28,088 nt of DNA from JAZDEY01 sp043808325 [NCBI: Candidatus Eiseniibacteriota bacterium] (GCA_043808325.1 JAZDEY010000079.1:1-28088), one strand, 5' to 3'. Positions 12,801 to 22,454 are shown, counted from the first letter of the stretch. Translations and numbers: made by a program. Notes: generated by a model from the sequence alone, not told the origin.

Positions 12801-13817
12801 CTATCCGTATTGGGCCTTCATTTTTGCCGCCGCTTCCGCCTTCCGCTTATCCATATATTCATCGACGGGGAAACCGAAGTGCAGGCCCATGCTCGTGAGG
12901 ATATCGGAGATCTCCTTCAGGGACTTCCTGCCGAAATTCCTGAATTTGAGCATCTCGGATTCGGTCTTCCTCACCAGATCGCCTATGGTCTTTATCTCCG
13001 CGGTCCGAAGGCAGTTGCTCGAACGCACCGAAAGCTCCAGCTCCTCCACGTTCCGCTCAAGCAGATCGTGAATTCTGATCCATTCGTCGCTGATTTCCTC
13101 GATCTCTTCCTCCGGCGCCTTCTCCTCCTTGGTAATCATCAGCCCGAGATGATTCTTAAGAATGCTCGCCGAGAAGCTGACCGCATCCCGCGGGCTGACG
13201 CTGCCGTCGGTCCAGACCTCGAGGATCATCTTGTCGTAATCCGTGCGCTGGCCCACCCTGGTGTTCTCAACCCGGAAGTTGACTCGCTTGACCGGGGAGA
13301 AATTGGAGTCAACCGGGATCACGCCTATCGGCTTGTCGGTTTGGACTTGCGTCTCCGAAAGCACAAACCCCCGGCCGGTATCCACTGCGATCTCGATCCT
13401 GAGCTTGGCGCCCTTATCCAGAGTCGCGATCCCGATATCGGGATTGAGAATCTCCACGCCGGGATCGCCCGCAAAGCCGCCGGCATTGGCTTCTCCAGGC
13501 CCGTCCATCTCAAGCGTCAGGGTCTTGGCCTCGTCTGCAAGGAATCTGAACCGCATCTTCTTGATGTTGATTATGATCTCGGCGACGTCTTCCCTGATGT
13601 GGGGAAGCGTGGAGAACTCATGCAGCGCCCCATCGATCTTCACACTGGTGACCGCCGCCCCCTGGAGCGATGAGAGTAGAATCCTCCGCAAGGCACTGCC
13701 GATCGTGACCCCAAAACCCCTCTCAAGGGGCTCGACCACGAACCTGCTGTAAGTATCCGTTGCAGATGCTGTGTCGACCTCAACCGCTTTCGGCATCTGT
13801 AAGCTTTTAAATTTCAT
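12801..13817 (-). CDS. rpoA: RNA polymerase subunit alpha
   Basis: 338 residues, normal size. The N-terminal domain (about 1-235) assembles polymerase; its marks are GFGVTIGSALRRILLSSL near 35-50 and DGALHEFSTLPHIREDV. The C-terminal domain (about 255-320), which contacts promoter UP elements and activators, has LELSVRSSNCLRTAEIKTIG followed by FGRKSLKEI. It lies between rpsD and rplQ, the conserved alpha-operon position. Confidence 0.98.
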   Translation of the reverse strand: MKFKSLQMPKAVEVDTASATDTYSRFVVEPLERGFGVTIGSALRRILLSSLQGAAVTSVKIDGALHEFSTLPHIREDVAEIIINIKKMRFRFLADEAKTLTLEMDGPGEANAGGFAGDPGVEILNPDIGIATLDKGAKLRIEIAVDTGRGFVLSETQVQTDKPIGVIPVDSNFSPVKRVNFRVENTRVGQRTDYDKMILEVWTDGSVSPRDAVSFSASILKNHLGLMITKEEKAPEEEIEEISDEWIRIHDLLERNVEELELSVRSSNCLRTAEIKTIGDLVRKTESEMLKFRNFGRKSLKEISDILTSMGLHFGFPVDEYMDKRKAEAAAKMKAQYG

Positions 13818-13862
13818 ACCGAAGATACCTCGTCCTTAGGCTAAACACCAGCCCATCACCCA

Positions 13863-14483
13863 TTACTTGGAGTAGAGCTCTACGATCAGCTGCTCCTGTA
13901 TAGGAATGGGTATGCTTTCTCGACTCGGCGCCTCAACCAGGGTCACCGAGAGCGTATCCGGAGAAACCCTGAGCCAGGGGACAGAGTCGGCCCCTCTCCT
14001 TCCAAGATTGGCCTTTGCAATCTCCTTTATGGAAGCTCTGGGCTCTATCACATCATTGACTCTGACCGAAAAAGACGGTCTGTCAACCTTTCTTCCGTTG
14101 ACTGAGACGTGTCCGTGCCCGATCATCTGTCTTGCCGTATCTCGGGACGGCGCAAAGCCCGATCTATAGACGATGTTGTCGAGCCGGAGTTCAAGAAGCC
14201 TCAACAGGTTCTCGCCCGTGACCCCGTGTTGCCTTGTGGCTCTCTCGAAGTAATTCCGGAACTGAGCTTCAAGCACGCCATAGATCCGCTTGACCTTCTG
14301 TTTTTCCCTAAGCTGCACGCCGTACTCCGTACGCCGCACTCTGGTCCGCTGGCCATGCTCACCGGGAGCGTACGGCCGCCGTTCGACCGCGCACTTGGTG
14401 GTCATGCAGCGTTCGCCCTTGAGGAAGAGTTTTATGCCCTCCCTGCGACAGAGCCTGCATTTCGAACCGGTGTATCTCGCCAT
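13863..14483 (-). CDS. rpsD: 30S ribosomal protein S4 (zinc-binding form)
   Basis: 206 residues. The start MARYTG at 14483 is chosen over an upstream in-frame ATG at 14528 because GGAGGGG lies four bases before it and S4 normally starts this way. Four cysteines near the N-terminus (C9, C12, C26, C31) make it the zinc-binding C+ form. An S4 RNA-binding domain follows (about 95-160, [13 protein letters not shown] then [11 protein letters not shown]). S4 nucleates 30S assembly and represses the alpha operon in E. coli; no leader pseudoknot was searched for here. Confidence 0.97.
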   Translation of the reverse strand: MARYTGSKCRLCRREGIKLFLKGERCMTTKCAVERRPYAPGEHGQRTRVRRTEYGVQLREKQKVKRIYGVLEAQFRNYFERATRQHGVTGENLLRLLELRLDNIVYRSGFAPSRDTARQMIGHGHVSVNGRKVDRPSFSVRVNDVIEPRASIKEIAKANLGRRGADSVPWLRVSPDTLSVTLVEAPSRESIPIPIQEQLIVELYSK

Positions 14484-14497
14484 CAAACCCCTCCGTT

Positions 14498-14890
14498 TTA
14501 TACCCTTCTTCTCTTGGGAGGACGACACCCGTTATGAGGTATAGGCGTAACATCCCTAATGGCCGTGACGTCAAGCCCCCCGGTCTGAAGCGACCTTATG
14601 GCAGCCTCCCGCGCGGGACCGGGGCCCTTCACTCTCACCTCGACCCTTCTCACCCCGTACCCAAGGGCCTCCCTCGCACATGCTTCCCCGGCGAGCTGAG
14701 CAGCAAACGGCGTACTCTTTCGGGAACCTTTGAAACCGACCCTGCCTGCACTGGACCACGCGACAACATGGCCCTTGGAGTCGGTTATGCTGATAATGGT
14801 GTTGTTGAAAGTCGCCTGAATGTGCGCCACGCCGTTCTCATCGATCCCTCTTTCCTTGCGTTTCGCCTTTCTAGCCTTTGGGTTTGCCAA
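14498..14890 (-). CDS. rpsK: 30S ribosomal protein S11
   Basis: 130 residues from a TTG at 14890. The frame opens at an ATG at 14914, but there GGAGG is only one base away. A second GGAGG sits nine bases before the TTG, and from the TTG the protein reads (M)[14 protein letters not shown], the normal S11 start. The conserved core includes [15 protein letters not shown], the [14 protein letters not shown] helix and [14 protein letters not shown]. It lies on the platform of the 30S near the E site. Its place between rpsM and rpsD is canonical. Confidence 0.96.
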   Translation of the reverse strand: MANPKARKAKRKERGIDENGVAHIQATFNNTIISITDSKGHVVAWSSAGRVGFKGSRKSTPFAAQLAGEACAREALGYGVRRVEVRVKGPGPAREAAIRSLQTGGLDVTAIRDVTPIPHNGCRPPKRRRV

Positions 14891-14922
14891 CCTTTTGTAC
14901 CTCCATTCCTCCACACTTGTCT

Positions 14923-15309
14923 CTAGGCTTCAGTCTCTGCCTTCTTCTTCTTGATCATCATGCCCTTCTTGGGGCCTTTTCTTGTCCTGGCATTGGTATG
15001 TGTGCGCTGCCCTCTAACGGGGAGGTTCCTGCGATGCCTTAAGCCTCTATAGCAGCCGATATCCATCAGCCTCTTGATATTGCCGCCGGTCTCGGATCGC
15101 AACGCTCCCTCAACCTTGTACTCGCCCTCGATCATCCTTCGGAGCTTTACGGTGTCTTCCTCGCTCAGATTCTTGGTTCGAATGCTGGGATCAACGCCGG
15201 TCTGCTCAAGAATTCTCCTGGCCGCCGATCTACCAACGCCGAAGATGTATGTAAGTGCTATCTCAATCCTCTTCTCGGCCGGCAAATCTACTCCTGCGAT
15301 TCTTGGCAC
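14923..15309 (-). CDS. rpsM: 30S ribosomal protein S13
   Basis: 128 residues from a GTG at 15309 preceded by GGAGGTGG with seven bases between. Conserved motifs are PRIAGVDLP at the start, the H2TH fold with [14 protein letters not shown], and the C-terminal basic tail [16 protein letters not shown] that reaches tRNA in the P site. The last residues add a short KKKK-rich end. It is the first of the rpsM-rpsK-rpsD-rpoA-rplQ block. Confidence 0.97.
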   Translation of the reverse strand: MPRIAGVDLPAEKRIEIALTYIFGVGRSAARRILEQTGVDPSIRTKNLSEEDTVKLRRMIEGEYKVEGALRSETGGNIKRLMDIGCYRGLRHRRNLPVRGQRTHTNARTRKGPKKGMMIKKKKAETEA

Positions 15310-15323
15310 GCTTCTACCACCTC

Positions 15324-15437
15324 CTAACCCTGCTTCTGCTTGTGTCTGGGATTCTTACAGATCACGAAAACTATGCCTCGTCTCTTCACGATTATACACT
15401 TGTCGCAAATCTTCTTTACCGATGCTCGCACCTTCAT
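15324..15437 (-). CDS. rpmJ: 50S ribosomal protein L36
   Basis: 37 residues, the normal length, from an ATG at 15437 to TAG at 15326-15324. It opens [14 protein letters not shown] and ends [12 protein letters not shown]11, C14, C27 and H32 form the zinc ribbon, so this is the zinc-dependent form. It lies between infA and rpsM as in many bacteria. It is too short for most ORF cut-offs. Confidence 0.97.
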   Translation of the reverse strand: MKVRASVKKICDKCIIVKRRGIVFVICKNPRHKQKQG

Positions 15438-15457
15438 GTCAATGTCTCCTGGTCGCT

Positions 15458-15676
15458 CTACTTGTATCTGTAGATTATCCGTCCCCGGGAAAGATCATAC
15501 GGTGAGAGCGCAACCGTCACCTTGTCTCCGGCCAGTATCTTGATGAAGTGCATCCTCATCTTGCCTGAAACGTGCGCCAGCACCTTGTGCCCGTTTTCGA
15601 GCTCGACCCTGAACATGGCATTGGGGAGTGTCTCGAACACAGTCCCTTCGACCTGTATGCTTTCTTCCTTTGCCAA
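15458..15676 (-). CDS. infA: Translation initiation factor IF-1
   Basis: 72 residues, the standard size, forming a single S1/OB fold. Key stretches are [31 protein letters not shown] and [15 protein letters not shown]-1 sits in the A site of the 30S during initiation. The start codon is TTG at 15676, giving the family start (M)[15 protein letters not shown] lies about six bases upstream. Confidence 0.97.
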   Translation of the reverse strand: MAKEESIQVEGTVFETLPNAMFRVELENGHKVLAHVSGKMRMHFIKILAGDKVTVALSPYDLSRGRIIYRYK

Positions 15677-15719
15677 AACTGACCACCGCCTCCAATAAGA
15701 ACCTGCTACCGACCCGACT

Positions 15720-16481
15720 CTATCCGCACAGGGTCAGCATCTCGGCGCCGTCCTGATTCACGGCTATGGTGTGCTCAAAATGAGCCGAGAGAGCCCCGTC
15801 CTTCGTCACGTACGTCCAGGCATCGTCCAGCATCTTGATCTCGTATCCGCCCATGCTGACCATCGGCTCCACGGCCAGGGTCATGCCCGCCACCAAGAGC
15901 GAGCTCGGGCCGGGGGCCACGAAATTGGGGATCGCGGGTTCTTCATGCATCTCACGGCCTATGCCGTGTCCCACCAGATCCCTGACTACCGAGTAGCCCG
16001 CCTCCTCCACCACCGTCTGTATCGCCCGCGAGATATCGACCACTCTCGCCCCATCCCGCGCCTCCGCGATACCCGCCAGCAACGCCTTCTCGGTCCGCTC
16101 GAGCAGTCTCGCCGCATCCGCGCCGATCTCGCCGACCGGGAAGGTCGCCGCGCCGTCGCCGTGGTAACCTTCCATCAAGACTCCAACATCTATGCTTATT
16201 ATGTCGCCCTCTCGGAGCACCCGCTTACCCGGGATTCCGTGGACGACCTCGGAATTGACCGAAGCGCAGATGCTTGCCGGAAAGCCCCTATAACCTTTGA
16301 ACGAGGGAAGCCCTCCGCTCAAGCGAATGTAATCTTCCGCGATCGTATCCAACTCCCCCGTGGTGACCCCGGGCCTGGTGACCGAGCCCAAAAGCCGCAG
16401 CGTCCCCGCGACAATCCTCGAGCTCCGCCGCATGCTCTCGATCTCATCCCTGGCCTTTATCGCCGTCCATGCTCTCGTCAT
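15720..16481 (-). CDS. map: Methionine aminopeptidase, type I
   Basis: 253 residues. Removes the initiator methionine from new proteins. The five metal ligands are all present: D98 and D109 (ISIDVG, HGDGA), H172 (GHGIG), E205 (AVEPM) and E236 (FEHTI). H81 in VVHGIPG is the substrate-binding histidine. It starts 10 bases after the adk stop, in the secY-adk-map-infA order. Confidence 0.97.
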   Translation of the reverse strand: MTRAWTAIKARDEIESMRRSSRIVAGTLRLLGSVTRPGVTTGELDTIAEDYIRLSGGLPSFKGYRGFPASICASVNSEVVHGIPGKRVLREGDIISIDVGVLMEGYHGDGAATFPVGEIGADAARLLERTEKALLAGIAEARDGARVVDISRAIQTVVEEAGYSVVRDLVGHGIGREMHEEPAIPNFVAPGPSSLLVAGMTLAVEPMVSMGGYEIKMLDDAWTYVTKDGALSAHFEHTIAVNQDGAEMLTLCG

Positions 16482-16491
16482 TACAGCCCTT

Positions 16492-17148
16492 TTAATTCTG
16501 CCTCACCTCCGAAATCTCTTCCATGATGGTGGCAAAAACATCTTCCACCTTGCCTTCCCCATCGATCTTCTTGAGGATTCCCTTGGCGCCGTAATACTCC
16601 ACAAGCGGAAGAGTTTCATTACGGTAAACCCTTAGTCTTGTCCTTATGGTGGTCTCGCCGTCGTCGGCCCTGGTGGCAAGCGCGACCCCACACCTGTCGC
16701 ACAGGCCCTCCTTCGCGGGAGGGTTCGCACCAAGATTGTAAAGAGCCTTGCACTGCGGGCAAACCCGCCGGTGGGCCAGTCTCCCCACCACCACCTCGTC
16801 TCCGAGGTCGATAAAGACCACGCCGTCTATCGTCTTACTTCCGCGCTCCAGCATCTTATCGAGCGCCGCCGCCTGGGCAAGGGTTCTAGGATAACCATCC
16901 AGCACGAAGCCCTTGGCGCAGTCGGAGTGGCCGAGTCTATCTTCGACCAGGCCCAGCATCACTTCGTCCGGCACCAGGCCGCCGCTCTCCATAAACCCCC
17001 TGGCCTGTCTACCCAGATCGGTGCCGCGCGCAACCGCATCCCGGAGTATGTCTCCGGTCGATATCTGGGGTATCCCCAGCTTTCGGGCGACCAGCCCCGC
17101 CTGAGTCCCCTTGCCGGCGCCCGGCGGTCCGAGAAAAACCAGCCTCAT
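16492..17148 (-). CDS. adk: Adenylate kinase (zinc-lid form)
   Basis: 218 residues, the long-lid type. Interconverts ATP plus AMP with two ADP. The P-loop GPPGAGKGTQ is at 7-16; DGYPRTLAQA near 84-93 contacts AMP. The lid (about 125-160) carries four cysteines, C130, C133, C150 and C153, which bind a structural zinc as in many Gram-positive and thermophilic enzymes. It starts three bases after the secY stop, so translation is probably coupled. Confidence 0.98.
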   Translation of the reverse strand: MRLVFLGPPGAGKGTQAGLVARKLGIPQISTGDILRDAVARGTDLGRQARGFMESGGLVPDEVMLGLVEDRLGHSDCAKGFVLDGYPRTLAQAAALDKMLERGSKTIDGVVFIDLGDEVVVGRLAHRRVCPQCKALYNLGANPPAKEGLCDRCGVALATRADDGETTIRTRLRVYRNETLPLVEYYGAKGILKKIDGEGKVEDVFATIMEEISEVRQN

Positions 17149-17151
17149 CTC

Positions 17152-18486
17152 TTATCTTCTCCCTCTCAATTTACCCTTCTTCAAGAATCCCTCGTAGTGC
17201 CGCATGATTAGATGGGATTCGATCTGCTGAAGCGTATCCAGGGCCACACCCACCACAATCAAGAGCCCGGTGCCTCCGAAATAGAAGGGCGCCTGGAACC
17301 TGTAAATGAAGATCGAGGGAAGTATGGCAATAAAGGCGAGGAAGAGCGCCCCGGGCAAGGTCACTCTGGTCAACACCCGGTCGATGTACTCGCTTGTCCG
17401 GGTACCCGGCCTTATCCCCGGAATGAACCCGCCGTACTTCTGCATGTTGTCCGCGAGGTCTCTGGGATTGAAGACGATCGCGGTGTAGAAGTAAGCGAAG
17501 AATACGATGATTACGCCGTAGAGAACGTTGTAGATCACCGAGGACGGGCGCAGGTAATCGTTCAGCAGCTGCACGAAACCCGCTCCCCTGGACGCAAAGA
17601 AGGTTGCAATCGTCTGAGGAAACATCAGGATCGACTGAGCGAAGATGATAGGTATCACGCCCGCAGTATTCACCCGCAACGGGATGTGGGTGCTCTGGCC
17701 GCCGTAGACCCGCCTGCCGATCACGCGTTTGGCGTACTGGACCGGGATCTTGCGCATCGCCTGGGTCATCACGATCACGCCCGCTATGATCATCACCATC
17801 AAGAGGGCCAGGAAGATGAACTTAAATAGACTCAGCTCGCGGATTGCGACCGACTGGAATGTCCGGAAGATGTCGTTGGGATACCTGGCGATGATGCCGG
17901 TGAAGATCAGGAGCGAGATGCCATTCCCGATACCCTTATCCGAGATCTGCTCGCCCAGCCACATCAGGAACATGGTTCCCGATGTCAGCGTTATGGTCGT
18001 CATCATCCGGAAGGCCATCCCTCCCATCGGCACGATCGGGGCGCCGCCGCCCGGGACCGGCATGTTCTCAAGGAATATGGAGATTCCGTATCCCTGGATT
18101 ATGCTTAGAAAGACCGTGCCGTAACGGGTGTACTGGGTGATCTTCTTCTTGCCTTCTTCGCCTTCCTTCTGAAGCTTTTCGAAGTACGGTATCACCGCCG
18201 TCAAGAGCTGCAGTATGATCGAGGCGGAAATGTAAGGCATGATGCCCAGAGCAAAGACGGTCGCGCGGGAGAAGGCGCCGCCGGCGAACATGTCATAGAG
18301 GCCCAGCAGGCCGCCGCCCGCATCCTGCATCGCCTTCAGGGCGCTTCCAAGCGCGGTGCTGTCGATCCCGGGTACGGGAACGTATGAACCGACTCTGAAA
18401 ACCACCAGGAGAGACAGCGTAAAGAGAATCCGTCTCCTGAGCTCCGGTATCTTAAATATGCTCGTAGCCTTGTCTAAGAATGCCAT
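17152..18486 (-). CDS. secY: Preprotein translocase subunit SecY
   Basis: 444 residues with the ten-helix pattern of the protein-conducting channel. Recognisable parts are FRVGSYVPVPGID near 30-42, the plug and helix 2 area LLGLYDMFAGGAFSRATVFA, the cytoplasmic loop KRVIGRRVYGGQSTHIP with the invariant basic residues that contact SecA and the ribosome, and FIPGIRPGTRTSEYI. It lies between rplO and adk, as usual for the spc block. Confidence 0.98.
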   Translation of the reverse strand: MAFLDKATSIFKIPELRRRILFTLSLLVVFRVGSYVPVPGIDSTALGSALKAMQDAGGGLLGLYDMFAGGAFSRATVFALGIMPYISASIILQLLTAVIPYFEKLQKEGEEGKKKITQYTRYGTVFLSIIQGYGISIFLENMPVPGGGAPIVPMGGMAFRMMTTITLTSGTMFLMWLGEQISDKGIGNGISLLIFTGIIARYPNDIFRTFQSVAIRELSLFKFIFLALLMVMIIAGVIVMTQAMRKIPVQYAKRVIGRRVYGGQSTHIPLRVNTAGVIPIIFAQSILMFPQTIATFFASRGAGFVQLLNDYLRPSSVIYNVLYGVIIVFFAYFYTAIVFNPRDLADNMQKYGGFIPGIRPGTRTSEYIDRVLTRVTLPGALFLAFIAILPSIFIYRFQAPFYFGGTGLLIVVGVALDTLQQIESHLIMRHYEGFLKKGKLRGRR

Positions 18487-18531
18487 TTCCTCTCCTCAGA
18501 CCAAAGGACCGATGCGGTCCCAATCGAGGTT

Positions 18532-18972
18532 CTAACCTATGAGGCTGACTGTCCCCCCAGCCTTCTCCACTAGCTCGCGAGCCTTGCTTGATATGGCGTG
18601 AACCTTGACCTTGAGTGCGAAGCCGATCTCTCCGGGGCCAAGGATCTTGATCGGAAGCCCCTTCCGCCTGACCAGATTCTTCGCCTTCAGGGTCTCGGGA
18701 TTCACCTCGTCGCCGGCTATAAAGAGCTCGGCAAGACGGCCCAGATTGACCACCTGATGCTCCACCCTTGTGAAATTCTTGAATCCACGCTTGGGTAGCC
18801 TCCGCTGCAACGGCATCTGTCCGCCCTCGAACCAGATGCTTACGGTATTCCTGGCCCTCTGCCCTTTGTTGCCCCGGGTGCTCCGTTTACCGTGGCCGCT
18901 GCCGGGTCCACACCCGACGCGCTTTCGCTTCTTCGTCGCCCCGGGGGCCGGAGCAAGTTCGCTTAGTTTCAC
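18532..18972 (-). CDS. rplO: 50S ribosomal protein L15
   Basis: 146 residues from a GTG at 18972. The N-terminal Gly/Arg-rich extension (RKRVGCGPGSGHGKRSTRG) threads into 23S rRNA; the C-terminal globular part ends in SSKARELVEKAGGTV. It starts five bases after rpmD ends. Size and position are normal. Confidence 0.97.
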   Translation of the reverse strand: MKLSELAPAPGATKKRKRVGCGPGSGHGKRSTRGNKGQRARNTVSIWFEGGQMPLQRRLPKRGFKNFTRVEHQVVNLGRLAELFIAGDEVNPETLKAKNLVRRKGLPIKILGPGEIGFALKVKVHAISSKARELVEKAGGTVSLIG

Positions 18973-18976
18973 CTGA

Positions 18977-19168
18977 CTACTTCTCCTCCTGGATTACCTC
19001 TACACTGACGAGATGCTTAACTCTATCTACCATGCCTCGGATCATGGGGGTGTCCCCATGCTCGACCACGTCATGCGGATGCTTGAGTCCCAATGCCCGA
19101 AGCACCCGCTTGTGGTTCTTGAGGCTGCCTATTCCGCTCTTTGTCTGTTTAATTCGCAATTTTGCCAC
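18977..19168 (-). CDS. rpmD: 50S ribosomal protein L30
   Basis: 63 residues from a GTG at 19168, giving (M)[14 protein letters not shown], the usual L30 start; GGAGAG lies eight bases upstream. A longer frame back to 19192 would sit inside rpsE and has no site. The gene overlaps the end of rpsE by 20 bases. Conserved features are the [16 protein letters not shown] helix and [13 protein letters not shown]. Confidence 0.95.
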   Translation of the reverse strand: MAKLRIKQTKSGIGSLKNHKRVLRALGLKHPHDVVEHGDTPMIRGMVDRVKHLVSVEVIQEEK

Positions 19169-19829
19169 GTAGATCACTCTCCGATATTCCAAGCACCTCG
19201 GCCACCGACATGCCTCTCATCTTTCCGACATCCCGTGCCCGTCTGAGCTGTAACAGCCCATCGATCGTTGCTTTCACTACGTTGTGAGGGTTGTGAGAAC
19301 CGAGGGATTTTGTGAGAATGTCCTTTACCCCTGCCGGCTCGACAACGCCCCTCACCGCTCCACCCGCGATAACACCCGTACCCGGTGAAGCCGGCTTCAA
19401 GAGAACCCTGCCCGCCCCGCTCCGGCCTATCACCTCGTGAGGAATGGTTGTGCCCAGAAGCGGAATCTTGACCATGTTCTTCTTGGCCGCCTCGCTGCCC
19501 TTCCGGATTGCATCAGCCACTTCGTTGGCCTTGCCGAGCCCAACTCCAACCTGGCCTTTGCCGTCGCCCACCGCCACGATCGCGTTGAAACTAAAACGCC
19601 TGCCACCCTTGACGACCTTGGCGACCCGGTTTATGTGGATCACGCGTTCGATCAGCTGGTTCCCCTCGTCTTCGCCCCGATCGCGGCCGCGGTCAAACCT
19701 GCGGCCTGGAGGTCTCCCTCGTGTCGGCCTTCCGGCATCGCGCCGCGGCGCGGCCTTTGCGGCCTCCGCGGGAACCGCCTCCTTCTTGGTTTCCTCTTGC
19801 TTGTCTTTTCCGCGTAACTCTTCTGCCAA
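19149..19829 (-). CDS. rpsE: 30S ribosomal protein S5 with long N-terminal extension
   Basis: 226 residues against about 166 in E. coli. The normal protein starts near residue 58 ([18 protein letters not shown]), with the fidelity loop [16 protein letters not shown] and [13 protein letters not shown]. The first 57 residues are extra, charged and Arg/Glu/Pro-rich, including [16 protein letters not shown]. The start codon is TTG at 19829 after a GGGGGG run. Extensions of this kind occur in several phyla, so it may help to place the organism. Confidence 0.96.
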   Translation of the reverse strand: MAEELRGKDKQEETKKEAVPAEAAKAAPRRDAGRPTRGRPPGRRFDRGRDRGEDEGNQLIERVIHINRVAKVVKGGRRFSFNAIVAVGDGKGQVGVGLGKANEVADAIRKGSEAAKKNMVKIPLLGTTIPHEVIGRSGAGRVLLKPASPGTGVIAGGAVRGVVEPAGVKDILTKSLGSHNPHNVVKATIDGLLQLRRARDVGKMRGMSVAEVLGISESDLRGKIAN

Positions 19830-19850
19830 AGTCCGACCCCCCTTCCAGCC

Positions 19851-20216
19851 TTAGAACTTCAAGCCGGCCTTTCTTGCGGCATCGGCAAGAGCCCTTACCT
19901 GCCCGTGATAGCGGTAACCGGCCCTATCGAACACCACCGCTGATATGCCCTTCTCAAGAGCCTGCTTTGCGATCTCTGCGCCCACCGCAAGGCTCTCGGC
20001 AAACCGCTCCTTGGCGTCCTTGGTCTTCTCGGCTACCGCCTTGGAAGACCCCGCCACCCCAAGGATCGTCGTGCCCGTGGCATCATCCACTATCTGGGCA
20101 TAGATATGCTTGTTGCTCCTGAAGACAACCAGTCTCGGCCGTGAGGCAACACCTCGGATTCTACGTCTGATCCTCACGTGCCTTCTGTCTCGTCCGCTTA
20201 GTCTCTTTGTTGCCAT
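19851..20216 (-). CDS. rplR: 50S ribosomal protein L18
   Basis: 121 residues from the ATG at 20216, with GGGG upstream; two codons further up is also open. Binds 5S rRNA. Motifs are RRIRGVASRPRLVVFRSNKHIYAQ and the C-terminal VVFDRAGYRYHGQVRALADAARK, written here within the family signature. It lies between rplF and rpsE as usual. Confidence 0.96.
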   Translation of the reverse strand: MATKRLSGRDRRHVRIRRRIRGVASRPRLVVFRSNKHIYAQIVDDATGTTILGVAGSSKAVAEKTKDAKERFAESLAVGAEIAKQALEKGISAVVFDRAGYRYHGQVRALADAARKAGLKF

Positions 20217-20228
20217 CAACAAACCCCG

Positions 20229-20774
20229 TTAAGTTTGCGCTGCTCCAGTCTTGCCGGCCTTCCGTCTCACGTACTCACCGACGTATCGTATGCCCTTGCC
20301 CTTATAGGGCTCGGGCGGGAATACTCTCCTGATCTCCGCGGCGGCCTGTCCCACCATCTCTTTGTCCGCGCCGCTCACGTTTATCTTTCTCGGGTCCGGA
20401 ACTTCAATGGTGATGCCTTCGGCGGCCTCGTAGACCACCGGATGAGACATCGATAGATTGAGCGTCAGTTTCTTGCCCTGCACCTGGGCCTTGTATCCGA
20501 CCCCCTCGATCTCCAGCTGCTTTGAGAAGCCCTCTGTGACGCCTTTGACCATGTTGCTGATCAAGATTCTTGCGGTACCGTGAAGGGCGCGGTCATAGCC
20601 CAGATCGCTCGGACGCGTGACCACGACCATGCCGTCGTCGATTGCGACCGTTATGCCCCGGGGCATCGTCTTCTCAATATCGCCCTTGGGACCCTTGACC
20701 TTGACCGTGGCCCCTTCAACCTTGACCTCAACCCCACTTGGGATTGGAACCGGTTTCCTCCCTATTCGCGACAT
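20229..20774 (-). CDS. rplF: 50S ribosomal protein L6
   Basis: 181 residues with the two-domain L6 fold. It opens MSRIGRKPVPIPSGV and has the C-terminal signature PPEPYKGKGIRYVGEYVRRK near 155-174. It sits near the sarcin-ricin loop and the factor-binding site. Normal length and position. Confidence 0.98.
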   Translation of the reverse strand: MSRIGRKPVPIPSGVEVKVEGATVKVKGPKGDIEKTMPRGITVAIDDGMVVVTRPSDLGYDRALHGTARILISNMVKGVTEGFSKQLEIEGVGYKAQVQGKKLTLNLSMSHPVVYEAAEGITIEVPDPRKINVSGADKEMVGQAAAEIRRVFPPEPYKGKGIRYVGEYVRRKAGKTGAAQT

Positions 20775-20787
20775 ATCACACCCTCAC

Positions 20788-21186
20788 TTACCAAATATTG
20801 CAGATTACTTCGCCGCCGATTCCACGCTTCCGAGCGTCGACGTTGGTCATAATGCCGTGCGATGTGCTCATGATTGCCACACCCAAGCCGCCCCGCACGC
20901 TCACAATCTCGTCGGCCCCTCTATAGATTCGCAATCCGGGTCTGGACACTCGCCTCAGGCCGGTTATCACGTTGTCCTCGTCCACGGTGTACTTGAGGTA
21001 TATCCGCAGCCTTCCCTGCTTGGTGTCCTCGATATACCTGTAGTTCGATATGTACCTCTCTCTGAGCAGCACCTTCAGGATCTCCGACTTGACACGCGAA
21101 GCCGGCACCTCGACCTTCTTCTGCTTGGCCTTGCAGCCGTTCCTTATAACTGTGAGCATATCCGCAATCGGATCCGTTACTGCCAT
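20788..21186 (-). CDS. rpsH: 30S ribosomal protein S8
   Basis: 132 residues from the ATG at 21186 (GAGGT upstream). It opens AVTDPIADMLTVIRNG. The C-terminal signature GLGVAIMSTSHGIMTNVDARK binds 16S rRNA helix 21. In E. coli S8 represses the spc operon through a mimic at the start of the L5 gene; I did not identify one here. Confidence 0.97.
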   Translation of the reverse strand: MAVTDPIADMLTVIRNGCKAKQKKVEVPASRVKSEILKVLLRERYISNYRYIEDTKQGRLRIYLKYTVDEDNVITGLRRVSRPGLRIYRGADEIVSVRGGLGVAIMSTSHGIMTNVDARKRGIGGEVICNIW

Positions 21187-21210
21187 CAAACATACCTCAC
21201 GTCTATTTGG

Positions 21211-21396
21211 CTACCAACTCGACTTGACGACGCCGGGAATCTGGCCCATGAGCGAAAGATCTCTGAAACAGATCCTGCAGATTCCGAATTTCCTCAAGTA
21301 CCCCCTGGGCCGCCCGCAGCGATGACATCTATTCCTGTGCTGAACCTTGTACTTCGGCTGGCCTTTCCATTTTTCCATCATTGCCTTTGTTGCCAC
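21211..21396 (-). CDS. rpsN: 30S ribosomal protein S14, zinc type (type Z)
   Basis: 61 residues, the short zinc-binding form. C24, C27, C40 and C43 form two CxxC pairs ([20 protein letters not shown]). The start is GTG at 21396 with GGAGG four to five bases before. It lies between rplE and rpsH, the canonical location. Confidence 0.97.
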   Translation of the reverse strand: MATKAMMEKWKGQPKYKVQHRNRCHRCGRPRGYLRKFGICRICFRDLSLMGQIPGVVKSSW

Positions 21397-21413
21397 CGAT
21401 CCTCCCTCGTCTT

Positions 21414-22109
21414 TCAGCTTACCCGGAACGGCATTCCGAGGCTTCTTAAGAGCTCCAATGCCTCTTCATCTGTTTTTGCTGTCATCGTCAGGGTTATGTC
21501 CATCCCCCTGATCTTCACCACTTTATCGTATTCAATCTCAGGGAAGACGATCTGCTCCTTGAGGCCGAAGGTGTAGTTGCCGCGGCCGTCAAAGCTGTCG
21601 GGCGATAGCCCCCGGAAATCCCTGATCCTCGGGATCGCCACGTTCACGAGCCTGTCGAAGAACTCGTACATCCTCGCGCCCCGCAACGTCACCCTGCACC
21701 CCACGGTCATGCCCTTTCTCAGCTTGAAGCTTGCGACCGACCTGGAGGCGCGGGTAATCACGGGCCGCTGACCTGCAATAGCGGTCATGTCGCTTACAGC
21801 TGCATCAAAGAGCTTCGGATCCTTCAGGCCGTCTCCGCAGCCCATGTTTATCACGATCTTCTCCAGCCTCGGGATCTTGAGCAGGTTGGTGTATCCGAAC
21901 CTGGTCCTCAAGGCCGGGATCGCTTCCTCGCGGTATCGGCGAAGCATCCTCGGGACATAACCTTTCTCCATCCGCTCTGAGGCGTCGATCACCCTGTCCG
22001 ACTTGTCCTTGTCCGGCTTGTCTTTGCCCGGCTTCTCTTTGCCCGGCTTGTCCTTGCCAGGCTTGTCCTTCTCAGTCTTTACCTTCTTGCTTTTCTTCTC
22101 CTCTGCCAC
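21414..22109 (-). CDS. rplE: 50S ribosomal protein L5 with Lys-rich repeat extension
   Basis: 231 residues from a GTG at 22109 with AAGGGG upstream, against 179 in E. coli. The normal L5 begins near residue 50 ([16 protein letters not shown]) and contains [13 protein letters not shown] and [18 protein letters not shown]. The first 47 residues are an extra, highly charged segment with tandem KDKPG-type repeats. An internal ATG just before the L5 core has no proper binding site, and no stop interrupts the extension, so I take it as real. L5 binds 5S rRNA and bridges to the 30S. Confidence 0.95.
   Translation of the reverse strand: MAEEKKSKKVKTEKDKPGKDKPGKEKPGKDKPDKDKSDRVIDASERMEKGYVPRMLRRYREEAIPALRTRFGYTNLLKIPRLEKIVINMGCGDGLKDPKLFDAAVSDMTAIAGQRPVITRASRSVASFKLRKGMTVGCRVTLRGARMYEFFDRLVNVAIPRIRDFRGLSPDSFDGRGNYTFGLKEQIVFPEIEYDKVVKIRGMDITLTMTAKTDEEALELLRSLGMPFRVS
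21998..22072. repeat. 15-bp tandem repeat inside rplE
   Basis: About four to five copies of a 15-bp unit close to GGCTTGTCTTTGCCC (plus-strand reading) encode the Lys-Asp/Glu-Lys-Pro-Gly repeats of the L5 extension. Copies differ by one or two bases. Confidence 0.8.
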
Positions 22110-22123
22110 TTTTATTTGCCCCT

Positions 22124-22441
22124 TTACTCCTTGCCGATTACCTCGTTGCACTTGTTACATACCCTGACCGGGCGTCCTTCCGCCAGCCGGGATCGCTTAG
22201 GCCTTGTGTTTTCTCCGCACCTCGGACATACCACCATCACATTGGAGATATGGATCGGCGCTTCCTTCTGCACGATCCCCCCGGGCTGCACCCGCGACCT
22301 TTGCTTGGTATGGCGTTTGATGAAGTTGACGCCTTCCACAAGCACCCTGTTCTTGTCGGGGAAGACCTTCAGTACCCGTCCGGATTTGCCCTTATCGTCT
22401 CCGGTAACAACTTTAACAGTGTCGTCTCTTGCTATACGCAT
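22124..22441 (-). CDS. rplX: 50S ribosomal protein L24
   Basis: 105 residues. The KOW motif is at the N-terminus ([21 protein letters not shown], split here into the KOW strand-turn-strand). The C-terminal part has [11 protein letters not shown] and CNKCNEVIG, two CxxC pairs which may bind zinc. L24 starts 50S assembly. It lies between rplN and rplE. Confidence 0.97.
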   Translation of the reverse strand: MRIARDDTVKVVTGDDKGKSGRVLKVFPDKNRVLVEGVNFIKRHTKQRSRVQPGGIVQKEAPIHISNVMVVCPRCGENTRPKRSRLAEGRPVRVCNKCNEVIGKE

Positions 22442-22454
22442 CTACGCGCCTCCG

